NCBI GenBank assembly: GCA_023390705.1
Contig: JAEWCI010000639.1
Location: 1-5,021, forward strand
DNA: 5,021 bases
From: Pseudomonadota bacterium
GTDB taxonomy: Bacteria; Pseudomonadota; Alphaproteobacteria; Acetobacterales; Acetobacteraceae
Direction of reading: 5' to 3'
This document shows, one piece after another, positions 1-5,021 of this stretch. The notes under the pieces were generated by a model. That model was not told the DNA's origin and ran no database searches. It saw only the letters and a list, made by a program, of their open reading frames with translations. The stretch's first letter is position 1, and each line of letters starts with the position of its first letter. A program made the translations under genes and the position numbers.

Positions 1-772
1 CGGTTGCGTGGCGGTGGACAAGCTGTCGCTTCAGATCGTGCCCGGCACCTTTGTCGGCGTCATCGGCCGCTCCGGCGCGGGCAAGTCCACCCTGCTGCGC
101 ATGCTCAATCGGCTGGTGGAGCCCAGCGAGGGGCGCGTGACCTGGCGAGGCCAGGAGGTGACCGCCCACCGTGGCGCCGCCCTCCGCGCCTGGCGGGCAC
201 GCTGCGCCATGATCTTCCAACAGTTCAACCTGTCCGGCCGGCTTGACGTGCTGACCAACGTGCTGGTCGGCCGGCTGAACCATGTGCCGGCCTACCGCTC
301 CCTGCTTCGCCTCTGGTCGGAGGAGGACCGCGCGATCGCGCTCTCGGCGCTGGAGCAGTTCGATATCGGCGGCCTGGCAGCACAGCGCGCAGACCGGCTT
401 TCCGGTGGCCAGCAGCAACGTGTCGCGATCTGCCGCGCCCTGGTGCAGGAGCCGGAACTGATCCTGGCCGATGAGCCCATCGCCTCGCTCGATCCGCGCA
501 ACACCCGCCTGGTGATGGACGCGCTGGCCGAAATCAATCGTCGCTACGGCATTACCGTGCTGTGCAACCTGCACTCGCTGGAACTGGCCCGCAGCTATTG
601 CGACCGCCTGGTCGGCCTGGCCGGCGGCCGGCTGGTCTTCGACGGCACGCCTGAGATGCTGACCGAGGAGGTCGCCCGCGATCTCTATGGTTTGGAGGCT
701 CAAGTGGCCCTGCCGGCCGATATGCCGCTGCGCCCCGTGCCGAGCGCCAACTTCTCCACGCAATACGCCTGA
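1..772 (+). CDS. phnC: Phosphonate ABC transporter ATP-binding protein PhnC (5' partial)
   Basis: This is the cytoplasmic ATPase that powers phosphonate import through the PhnE channel. The reading frame is already open at base 2 (Gly-Cys-Val-Ala-Val-Asp), and no start fits the family, so the true start lies upstream and roughly 15-20 residues are missing. Counting from the GTG at base 8, all the nucleotide-binding landmarks are present in order: Walker A GRSGAGKST (residues 20-28), a Q-loop in MIFQQFNL, the ABC signature LSGGQQQR (131-138), Walker B LILADEP with catalytic Glu156, the D-loop SLD (160-162) and the H-loop His189 in CNLHSLELA. The segments FQQFNLSGRLDVLTNVLVGRL and ITVLCNLH are characteristic of PhnC rather than of general ABC ATPases. 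A tail of about 25 residues follows the last conserved segment (LYGLEA). The stop lies 28 bases before phnD. The GTG at base 8 is an internal valine, not the likely start. The family call is very secure, and the context with phnD and phnE confirms it. Confidence 0.96.
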   Translation, partial: GCVAVDKLSLQIVPGTFVGVIGRSGAGKSTLLRMLNRLVEPSEGRVTWRGQEVTAHRGAALRAWRARCAMIFQQFNLSGRLDVLTNVLVGRLNHVPAYRSLLRLWSEEDRAIALSALEQFDIGGLAAQRADRLSGGQQQRVAICRALVQEPELILADEPIASLDPRNTRLVMDALAEINRRYGITVLCNLHSLELARSYCDRLVGLAGGRLVFDGTPEMLTEEVARDLYGLEAQVALPADMPLRPVPSANFSTQYA

Positions 773-788
773 CCATTCTCCCAAATCC

Positions 789-793
789 AGGAA
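789..793 (+). promoter_or_regulatory. Ribosome binding site of phnD
   Basis: AGGAA lies seven bases before the ATG at 801, in the short phnC-phnD gap. It decides the phnD start. An in-frame ATG at 687 lies inside phnC and would add 38 residues of out-of-frame phnC sequence (Cys/Pro/Arg-rich) unlike any signal peptide. Confidence 0.7.
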
Positions 794-800
794 TGCCCCG

Positions 801-866
801 ATGATCCGTCGTCGCCTCCTGCTCGGCAGCGCCATGACTGCCGGCCTTGCTCGCGCCCTGCACGCC
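801..866 (+). other. PhnD export signal peptide, twin-arginine-like
   Basis: Residues 1-22 of PhnD read as a basic n-region with Arg3-Arg4-Arg5, then LLLGSAMTAGLA, then ALHA before Gln23. The RRxLL pattern resembles a twin-arginine (Tat) signal, and the core is short and only mildly hydrophobic, with an arginine at position 18. A Sec signal is also possible. The cleavage position is inferred. Confidence 0.6.
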
Positions 867-1706
867 CAGTCCTGGCAGGCGCAATATCCGGAGATCGTCC
901 TTGCGGTGATCCCATCGGAGAATGCCTCCGGCGTCCTGGACCGCTACGCTCCCTTCATCCAGTACCTGTCGCGCGAGATCGGCACCAAGGTCACCCTGCG
1001 CATCGCCAATGACTACGCCGCGGTGATCGAGGGTCAGCGTGCCGGCAACATCCATATCGGCGTGTATGGTCCAGCCTCCTTCGCCCGCGCGCTGATGACG
1101 GGCGTGCAGACTGAGGCCTTCGCCATCGAAACCAACCTGGACGGCACCAAGGGCTACCACTCCGTCTTCTACGTGAAGGCGGAGTCGCCCTATCGCAGCG
1201 TGCAGGACCTGCGCGGGAAGAATCTCGGCCTGGTGGATCCTAACTCCACTTCAGGCAACAACGTGCCGCGCTTCGCCCTGCACAACATGGGCATCGAGCC
1301 GGAGCGCTTCTTCGGCCGCGTCATCTATACCGGCAGTCATGAGAACGCGGTCATCGCCCTGAACCAGGGCACCGTGGATGTCTGCGCGAACTGGTGGAAC
1401 GATGAGCAGGAGTCCAACCTGCTGCGCATGGACCGCAAGGGTATGGTCCGGGCCGCCGATTTTCGCATCATCTACAAGTCCGACAAGATCGTGAACTCGC
1501 CGATCGCCTATCTCACCTCGCTGCCCCAGGGGCTGCGCAACGCCATCCGCGAAGCGGTGCTGGCCCTGCCGCAGCGCGACCGCGCTGCCTTCGACCGCCT
1601 CAATGAAGGTAAGCAAGGGGCGTACGAGCCGGTGGACAATGCCGCCTACCAGCCGATCATCGAGCTGAACCGGTTCGTGGACAACCTGCGCCGCCGGCGT
1701 AGCTGA
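801..1706 (+). CDS. phnD: Phosphonate ABC transporter substrate-binding protein PhnD
   Basis: This is a periplasmic binding protein of 301 residues that captures phosphonates and delivers them to the PhnE1/PhnE2 permease. The N-terminus (MIRRRLLLGSAMTAGLARALHA) is an export signal with three arginines and a short hydrophobic stretch. Cleavage is plausible after Ala22, and there is no lipobox cysteine. The mature part begins with a typical first strand (EIVLAVIPSENASGVLDRYAPF). The loop DPNSTSGNN (residues 146-154) matches the Ser/Thr loop that binds the phosphonate group in PhnD-like proteins. GSHENAVIAL with His180 and VDVCANWWNDE (192-202) are further conserved pocket segments. The later segment KIVNSPIAY (229-237) is typical of the C-terminal lobe. 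The length is about normal for the family. The ATG at 801 is chosen for its good ribosome binding site and because the signal peptide begins there. Related binding proteins serve phosphite or phosphate-ester transporters, but the downstream phnM and phnN favour phosphonate. Confidence 0.95.
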   Translation: MIRRRLLLGSAMTAGLARALHAQSWQAQYPEIVLAVIPSENASGVLDRYAPFIQYLSREIGTKVTLRIANDYAAVIEGQRAGNIHIGVYGPASFARALMTGVQTEAFAIETNLDGTKGYHSVFYVKAESPYRSVQDLRGKNLGLVDPNSTSGNNVPRFALHNMGIEPERFFGRVIYTGSHENAVIALNQGTVDVCANWWNDEQESNLLRMDRKGMVRAADFRIIYKSDKIVNSPIAYLTSLPQGLRNAIREAVLALPQRDRAAFDRLNEGKQGAYEPVDNAAYQPIIELNRFVDNLRRRRS

Positions 1707-1725
1707 ACTGCATCTGCTCCGCGCC

Positions 1726-2622
1726 ATGCAACGAAGCCCCTCACACCCGCCACATGAACGGCTGGTGCTGCTGGCCGGCGCCTATGGCGCGGTGCGGCGG
1801 CGCCAGCGGCTGCGCCTGCTGCTGGCGTTCGGCGTAGTCACCGCGCTCGCGCTGCTCAGCGCCTGGGGGGTGCAGCTCGACCCGGTGCGGCTGCTGACCC
1901 ATATCGGCCGTTTCTTCGACTATTTCGACCGGCTGCTGACCCTGGAGGCCGGCGACGCCGCCGGGCAGCGGGTGTGGATGGATCCCGCCGAGTGGTTCTG
2001 GGGCATCCGGCATTGGCTGCTGCTGCTGGCGGATACGGTGCTGATGGCGGCGGTCGGCACGCTGCTCGGCACCCTGGGCGGTGCGGCGCTGGGCCTCGTC
2101 TCCGCCGGCAACCTGGTGCGCAGCCCGTGGCTGCGCCGTGGCGCGAAGCGCGTCCTGGAATTCAGCCGCACCGTTCCGGAAATCGTCTTTGCCCTGATCT
2201 TCGTCATTGCCTTTGGCCTGGGGCCCTTCCCGGGGGTGCTGGCCATCGCCATCCATACCCTCGGCGCGCTTGGCAAGCTGTTCTCCGAAACCGTGGAGAA
2301 CATCGACATGAAGCCGGTGGAGGGCGTCGCCGCGGCCGGCGCCTCCTGGCTGGCCATGGTGCGCTTCGGTGCGCTGCCGCAGGTGCTGGCAAGCCTCGCC
2401 GGCTATGCCCTGCTGCGCTTCGAGATCAATGTGCGCGGCGCCTCGGTGCTGGGTTTCGTGGGCGCCGGCGGCATCGGCCAGGACCTGATCGAGGCGATCC
2501 GCAAATTCTACTACAATGATGTCGCGGCGCTGCTGGTGCTGATCATCGCCACGGTGATCGTCATCGACCTGCTGACCGGCCGGTTGCGCGCCCGCCTCGC
2601 CGGGATGGAGCAGCCGGCATGA
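1726..2622 (+). CDS. phnE1: Phosphonate ABC transporter permease PhnE1
   Basis: This inner-membrane permease of 298 residues is one half of the phosphonate channel, and the other half is the next gene. Hydrophobic segments lie at about residues 29-49, 98-127, 152-176 and 266-285, with a further weaker one near 219-230. The family core is clear: PEIVFALIFVIAFGLGPFPGVLAIA (151-175), LGKLFSETVENID (182-194), the EAA coupling loop from Glu199 through Gly205 to LPQ at 217-219, which contacts PhnC, and FVGAGGIG (244-251). The gene starts 19 bases after the phnD stop and ends in an ATGA overlap with phnE2. No Shine-Dalgarno sequence is visible before the ATG. An in-frame GTG at 1765 has none either, so the ATG is kept, but the exact start is less sure than for the other genes. 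It resembles PhnE2 throughout the core, so the two are paralogues. The E1/E2 names follow position only. Confidence 0.94.
   Translation: MQRSPSHPPHERLVLLAGAYGAVRRRQRLRLLLAFGVVTALALLSAWGVQLDPVRLLTHIGRFFDYFDRLLTLEAGDAAGQRVWMDPAEWFWGIRHWLLLLADTVLMAAVGTLLGTLGGAALGLVSAGNLVRSPWLRRGAKRVLEFSRTVPEIVFALIFVIAFGLGPFPGVLAIAIHTLGALGKLFSETVENIDMKPVEGVAAAGASWLAMVRFGALPQVLASLAGYALLRFEINVRGASVLGFVGAGGIGQDLIEAIRKFYYNDVAALLVLIIATVIVIDLLTGRLRARLAGMEQPA
2456..2479 (+). repeat. 24-base exact direct repeat, copy 1 (in phnE1)
   Basis: This stretch is identical base for base to 3319-3342 in phnE2. It encodes the conserved VGAGGIG segment of the permease core. It is best explained by shared ancestry of the two permeases under strong amino-acid and GC constraint, not by a mobile or regulatory repeat. 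Confidence 0.8.
2607..2610 (+). promoter_or_regulatory. Ribosome binding site of phnE2
   Basis: GGAG lies eight bases before the ATG at 2619, inside the last codons of phnE1. It supports the start that overlaps the phnE1 stop codon (ATGA), an arrangement that implies translational coupling. Confidence 0.6.
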
Positions 2623-3491
2623 GCAGCGCCCTGCGTGAGATGGCGGTCGCCGGCCTGCCCGGCCTGCGCCTGCGCCACCCCGGGCAGTTCCGCCTCGTCA
2701 CGCCTGGCCGGCTGCGCGCCGGCGCGGTGGTGCTGGCGCTGCTGGCCGTGCTCGGCCTCGGTCTGTGGCGGATGGAGATCCAGCCCGCCCGGCTGCTCTC
2801 CGGCTTCGGTCAGCTTCTGCATTTCCTGCGGCTGATGCTGCCGCCCGACCCTGGCGGCTGGGCGCCATTCCGCATGATCCTGCAGGGCCTGGCGGAAACC
2901 CTGGCCATCGCCTTCCTCGGCACGCTGGTGGCGGCGGTGATCGCCTTCCCGCTCGGCTTCCTGGCGGCGCGCAACGCCACCTTGCACGGCGTGGTGCGCT
3001 TCGCCTCCCGCCGGGTGCTGGATGGTATCCGCGGCGTGGATGCGCTGATCTGGGCGCTGATCTGGATCAGCATCGTCGGCCTCGGCCCCTTCGCCGGTGT
3101 GCTGGCCATCGCCACTTCCGATGTCGGCACCTTCGGCAAGCTCTTCTCCGAGACCATCGAGGCTGCCGACGGCCGCCCGGATGAAGGCGTGACGGCCGCG
3201 GGCGGCGGCGGACTGCACCGCATCCGCTTCGGCGTGCTGCCGCAGGTGCTGCCAGTGATGGCGGGGCATGTCCTCTACCTCTTCGAGTCCAATACCCGTT
3301 CCTCGACCATCATCGGCATCGTGGGCGCCGGCGGCATCGGCCTGCAACTGGCGGAGATGATCCGCACCCTCGAATGGCAGGCGGTCTCCTTCATCCTGCT
3401 GCTGATCCTTGTCCTCGTCGCCGTCATCGACGCGCTCTCCGGCCGGCTGCGCGCCGCCATCATGGGGAGCCGGAAGGAAGCCTCCGAATGA
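2619..3491 (+). CDS. phnE2: Phosphonate ABC transporter permease PhnE2
   Basis: This is the second inner-membrane permease, 290 residues, which probably pairs with PhnE1 as a heterodimer around PhnC. Hydrophobic segments lie at about residues 33-50, 91-116, 141-167 and 255-273. Family landmarks are RVLDGIRGVDALIWALIWI (132-150), GLGPFAGVLAIA (154-165), FGKLFSETIEA (172-182), the EAA coupling loop from Glu189 to LPQ at 207-209, LFESNTRSSTIIGIVGAGGIG (221-241) and a basic C-terminal end. The coupling loop contains four successive glycines (195-198) where relatives usually have Gly-Ala plus polar residues. The start overlaps the phnE1 stop by four bases and has a good ribosome binding site, and the stop overlaps the phnM start in the same way. 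Homology to PhnE1 is plain in the GLGPF, GKLFSET, FG-LPQVL and VGAGGIG segments. Many bacteria have a single PhnE, while paired PhnE genes are common in alphaproteobacteria. Confidence 0.94.
   Translation: MSSALREMAVAGLPGLRLRHPGQFRLVTPGRLRAGAVVLALLAVLGLGLWRMEIQPARLLSGFGQLLHFLRLMLPPDPGGWAPFRMILQGLAETLAIAFLGTLVAAVIAFPLGFLAARNATLHGVVRFASRRVLDGIRGVDALIWALIWISIVGLGPFAGVLAIATSDVGTFGKLFSETIEAADGRPDEGVTAAGGGGLHRIRFGVLPQVLPVMAGHVLYLFESNTRSSTIIGIVGAGGIGLQLAEMIRTLEWQAVSFILLLILVLVAVIDALSGRLRAAIMGSRKEASE
3319..3342 (+). repeat. 24-base exact direct repeat, copy 2 (in phnE2)
   Basis: This is the second copy of the repeat at 2456-2479, in the matching VGAGGIG codons of phnE2. The copies are 863 bases apart in the same orientation, so recombination between them would fuse the two permease genes in frame. 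Confidence 0.8.
3474..3480 (+). promoter_or_regulatory. Ribosome binding site of phnM
   Basis: AAGGAAG lies seven bases before the ATG at 3488, within the last codons of phnE2. It is the strongest Shine-Dalgarno match in the window. It fixes the phnM start at 3488 over the in-frame ATGs at 3374 (inside phnE2), 3500 and 3509. Confidence 0.75.
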
Positions 3492-4669
3492 GCCCCGATA
3501 TGCTCCCCATGGCCTATCCGCCAGCGACGCTGGCGGCACCGCTGGTGCTGGCCAATGCCCGTCTCGTCCTGCCGGAGGAGGTGGTGCATGGCTGGCTGGC
3601 GGTGGCCGATGGCCGCATCCTCGCCCAAGGGGAGGGCCATGCCCCGGAGGCCGGGCTCGATCTCTGCGGGGACTACCTGCTGCCCGGCCTGGTGGAGCTG
3701 CACACCGACCACCTTGAGAGTCATGTGCAGCCCCGGCCCAAGGTGCGCTGGGACCTGCTCGGCGCCGTGCTGGCCTATGACGCGCAGATCGCCGCGGCCG
3801 GCATCACCACCGTGTTCGACAGCCTGCGCGCCGGCCTCGACGATGGCGGCGGCGGCCTGGGCAGCGAGGTGCACGACATCGCCGCGGTGCTGGACAAGGC
3901 CCGGCACCGGGACCTGTTCCGCGCGGAGCACCTGGTGCATATCCGCTGCGAGGTGCCGGCGCCCGGCGTGGTGGAGGCGGTGGAGCAGTTGGCGCAGCAG
4001 GTGCCGATCGGCCTGATGTCGCTGATGGACCACACCCCGGGCCAGCGCCAGTTCCGCAACATGGAACGCTACTACCTCTATGCCGCCCGTTACGGCGGGT
4101 TGCGGCATGAGCTGGAGATGCGGGCGCGGGATAAGATACGCGTCGCGGCGGAGCGCAACGCGCTCAACCGCCCCGCCCTGATCGCCATGGCGCATGAGAT
4201 GGGCATTCCCCTGGCGAGCCATGACGACACCACCGTGGCCGATGTCGAACAGTCCGTGCGGGAAGGCGTGGCGCTGGCCGAATTCCCCACCACCGTGGAG
4301 GCCGCGGAAGCCTGCCGCGACTGCGGCATCAGCGTCATGATGGGGGCGCCGAACATGATCCGCGGCGGCTCGCATTCCGGCAATGTCTCGGCACAGGCCC
4401 TGGTCGAGGCCGGGTTGCTGGACATGCTTTCCTCCGACTACGTGCCCGCCAGCCTGCTGCTGGCGGCTTTCCGCCTGCCTGGCCTGGTGCCCGGCATCAG
4501 CCTTCCCCGGGCGGTGGCGATGGTGACGAGCGCCCCGGCCCGCGCCACCGGGCTGAGCGACCGCGGTGCCCTGCGGCCGGGTCTGCGGGCGGATCTGGTG
4601 CGGGTGCGACTCAGCGGCGATGTTCCGGTCGTGCGCCAGGTCTGGCGTGCCGGTGAGAGGGTTGCCTGA
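3488..4669 (+). CDS. phnM: Alpha-D-ribose 1-methylphosphonate 5-triphosphate diphosphatase PhnM
   Basis: This cytoplasmic amidohydrolase-family enzyme of 393 residues removes pyrophosphate from ribose 1-phosphonate 5-triphosphate, giving the 5-phosphate that the C-P lyase PhnJ cleaves. After a small N-terminal beta domain (about residues 18-66, ending in DYLLPGLVE), the metal-site motif HTDHLESH begins at His72, followed by PRPKVRW. Further PhnM landmarks are GITTVFDSL (105-113), HIRCE (151-155), SLMDHTPGQRQF (178-189), LASHDDTT (242-249), AEFPTTVEAAEA (264-275), MGAPNMIRGGSHSGN (285-299) and the late metal-site aspartate Asp317 in SSDYVPASLL. The C-terminus returns to the beta domain (GLRADLVRVRL ... 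VWRAGERV), as usual for amidohydrolases. Length and motifs are complete, so the gene looks functional. It overlaps phnE2 by an ATGA and directly abuts phnN, which points to co-translation. These motifs are distinctive of PhnM, so a generic dihydroorotase or deacetylase is unlikely. Confidence 0.96.
   Translation: MSPDMLPMAYPPATLAAPLVLANARLVLPEEVVHGWLAVADGRILAQGEGHAPEAGLDLCGDYLLPGLVELHTDHLESHVQPRPKVRWDLLGAVLAYDAQIAAAGITTVFDSLRAGLDDGGGGLGSEVHDIAAVLDKARHRDLFRAEHLVHIRCEVPAPGVVEAVEQLAQQVPIGLMSLMDHTPGQRQFRNMERYYLYAARYGGLRHELEMRARDKIRVAAERNALNRPALIAMAHEMGIPLASHDDTTVADVEQSVREGVALAEFPTTVEAAEACRDCGISVMMGAPNMIRGGSHSGNVSAQALVEAGLLDMLSSDYVPASLLLAAFRLPGLVPGISLPRAVAMVTSAPARATGLSDRGALRPGLRADLVRVRLSGDVPVVRQVWRAGERVA
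4655..4660 (+). promoter_or_regulatory. Ribosome binding site of phnN
   Basis: GAGAGG lies nine bases before the ATG at 4670, within the end of phnM. It supports a phnN start immediately after the phnM stop codon. Confidence 0.6.
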
Positions 4670-5021
4670 ATGCCCGGCGGCTTCGTGCTGGTGGTCGGCC
4701 CCAGCGGCGCCGGCAAGGACACGCTGCTCGGCCTGGCACGGCGGGAGCTGGCGGGCGATCCGCGCTTCCTCTTCGCCCGCCGGGTGGTCACCCGGGAAAG
4801 CTCCACGGCGGAGGAGCATGACTGCCTGAGCCCCGCCGCCTTCGCCGCGGCCCAGTCCCTGGGTGCCTTCTGCCTCTCCTGGCGGGCGCATGGCCTGGAC
4901 TACGGCATTCCCGCTACCGTGGCGGCGGCGGTGGGGCAGGGGGCGATCGCCGTCTGCAATGTCTCCCGTGCCATCGTCGGCGCGGCGCGGGCGCGGTTGC
5001 CGGCGGTGAGCGTGGCGGAGG
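4670..5021 (+). CDS. phnN: Ribose 1,5-bisphosphate phosphokinase PhnN (3' partial)
   Basis: This is a cytoplasmic kinase of the guanylate-kinase-like P-loop fold that phosphorylates ribose 1,5-bisphosphate to PRPP, the last step of the C-P lyase pathway. The first 117 residues are visible, about 60% of the usual 185-195, and the frame is open to the end of the window. Visible landmarks are FVLVVGPSGAGKDTLL with the P-loop GPSGAGKDT at residues 10-18 (bases 4697-4723), ARRVVTRE followed by AEEHDCLSPAAFAAAQ, then GAFCLSWRAHGLDYGIP and AVCNVSRAIV. GKDT in place of the common GKST, the EEHD segment and SWRAHGL-YGIP separate PhnN from ordinary guanylate kinase. The ATG directly follows the phnM TGA and has a ribosome binding site. 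The C-terminal part, including the remaining substrate-binding residues, cannot be judged. Confidence 0.94.
   Translation, partial: MPGGFVLVVGPSGAGKDTLLGLARRELAGDPRFLFARRVVTRESSTAEEHDCLSPAAFAAAQSLGAFCLSWRAHGLDYGIPATVAAAVGQGAIAVCNVSRAIVGAARARLPAVSVAE

Noticed and set aside
687..800. An upstream in-frame ATG that would lengthen PhnD by 38 residues
   Set aside because: The extension is the end of phnC read in another frame, has no signal-peptide character and lacks a ribosome binding site. The ATG at 801 has AGGAA at the right distance and begins a normal export signal.
773..800. Possible terminator or promoter in the phnC-phnD gap
   Set aside because: The 28 bases show no inverted repeat with a T-run and no convincing -35/-10 pair. 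Only a ribosome binding site is supported.
552..1160. A 202-codon open frame on the minus strand across the phnC-phnD junction
   Set aside because: It spans the end of one conserved gene and the start of another in antisense, and has no recognisable motif. It is a GC-driven shadow.
1390..1410. Paired tryptophans in the PhnD segment ANWWNDE as a novel ligand pocket
   Set aside because: As far as I recall, this segment is common in PhnD proteins of paired-PhnE transporters, so it does not mark a new specificity.
2511..3539. A 342-codon open frame on the minus strand across phnE2
   Set aside because: Same reasoning: it is antisense to a well-supported permease, rich in Asp, Gln, His, Ala and Arg, with no domain and no ribosome binding context.
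3701..3724. PhnM has HTDHLE at the metal site, where the E. coli enzyme (from memory) has HTDNL
   Set aside because: As far as I recall, HTDHLE is the usual form in alphaproteobacterial PhnM, and the other catalytic segments are intact. It is lineage variation, not an active-site defect.
3275..4891. A 538-codon open frame on the minus strand across all of phnM and parts of phnE2 and phnN
   Set aside because: It lies antisense to three genes with unmistakable family motifs. Its product is a low-complexity mix rich in His, Gln, Arg, Ala and Gly with no recognisable domain, which is what the complement of GC-rich codons produces.

Overview
The window is a single, tightly packed plus-strand gene run for phosphonate uptake and catabolism by the C-P lyase pathway: phnC (5' end cut off by the window), phnD, phnE1, phnE2, phnM and phnN (3' end cut off). 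The very high G+C content, the strong third-position G/C preference in every gene, the gene order and the paired PhnE permeases suggest a high-GC proteobacterium. An alphaproteobacterium, perhaps of the Acetobacteraceae/Rhodospirillales type, is my guess; the sequence alone does not fix the genus.

Layout: bases 1-772 encode the ABC ATPase PhnC. After a 28-base gap, 801-1706 encode the periplasmic phosphonate-binding protein PhnD. After a 19-base gap, 1726-2622 encode permease PhnE1. PhnE2 (2619-3491) overlaps phnE1 by an ATGA, and phnM (3488-4669) overlaps phnE2 the same way. phnN starts at 4670, the base directly after the phnM stop, and runs off the window. No stretch over 28 bases lacks a gene. 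I see no internal promoter, terminator, RNA gene, mobile element or CRISPR array, so the genes are probably co-transcribed from a promoter upstream of the window.

How the genes work together: PhnD captures a phosphonate in the periplasm and hands it to the PhnE1/PhnE2 channel, and PhnC drives import with ATP. Inside the cell the C-P lyase core (PhnG-PhnL, not in this window) would attach the phosphonate to ribose triphosphate. PhnM then removes pyrophosphate from the ribosyl-phosphonate triphosphate, the core cleaves the C-P bond, and PhnN phosphorylates the resulting ribose 1,5-bisphosphate to PRPP. The window therefore holds the transporter and two accessory enzymes of the pathway, but not the lyase itself.

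I found no credible sign of an undescribed system. All six genes match known Phn families over their visible length. The points worth a second look are modest: a twin-arginine-like signal on PhnD, no visible ribosome binding site before phnE1, a glycine-rich coupling loop in PhnE2, a 24-base exact repeat shared by the two permease genes, and the absence of the lyase core and regulator from the visible part of the cluster.
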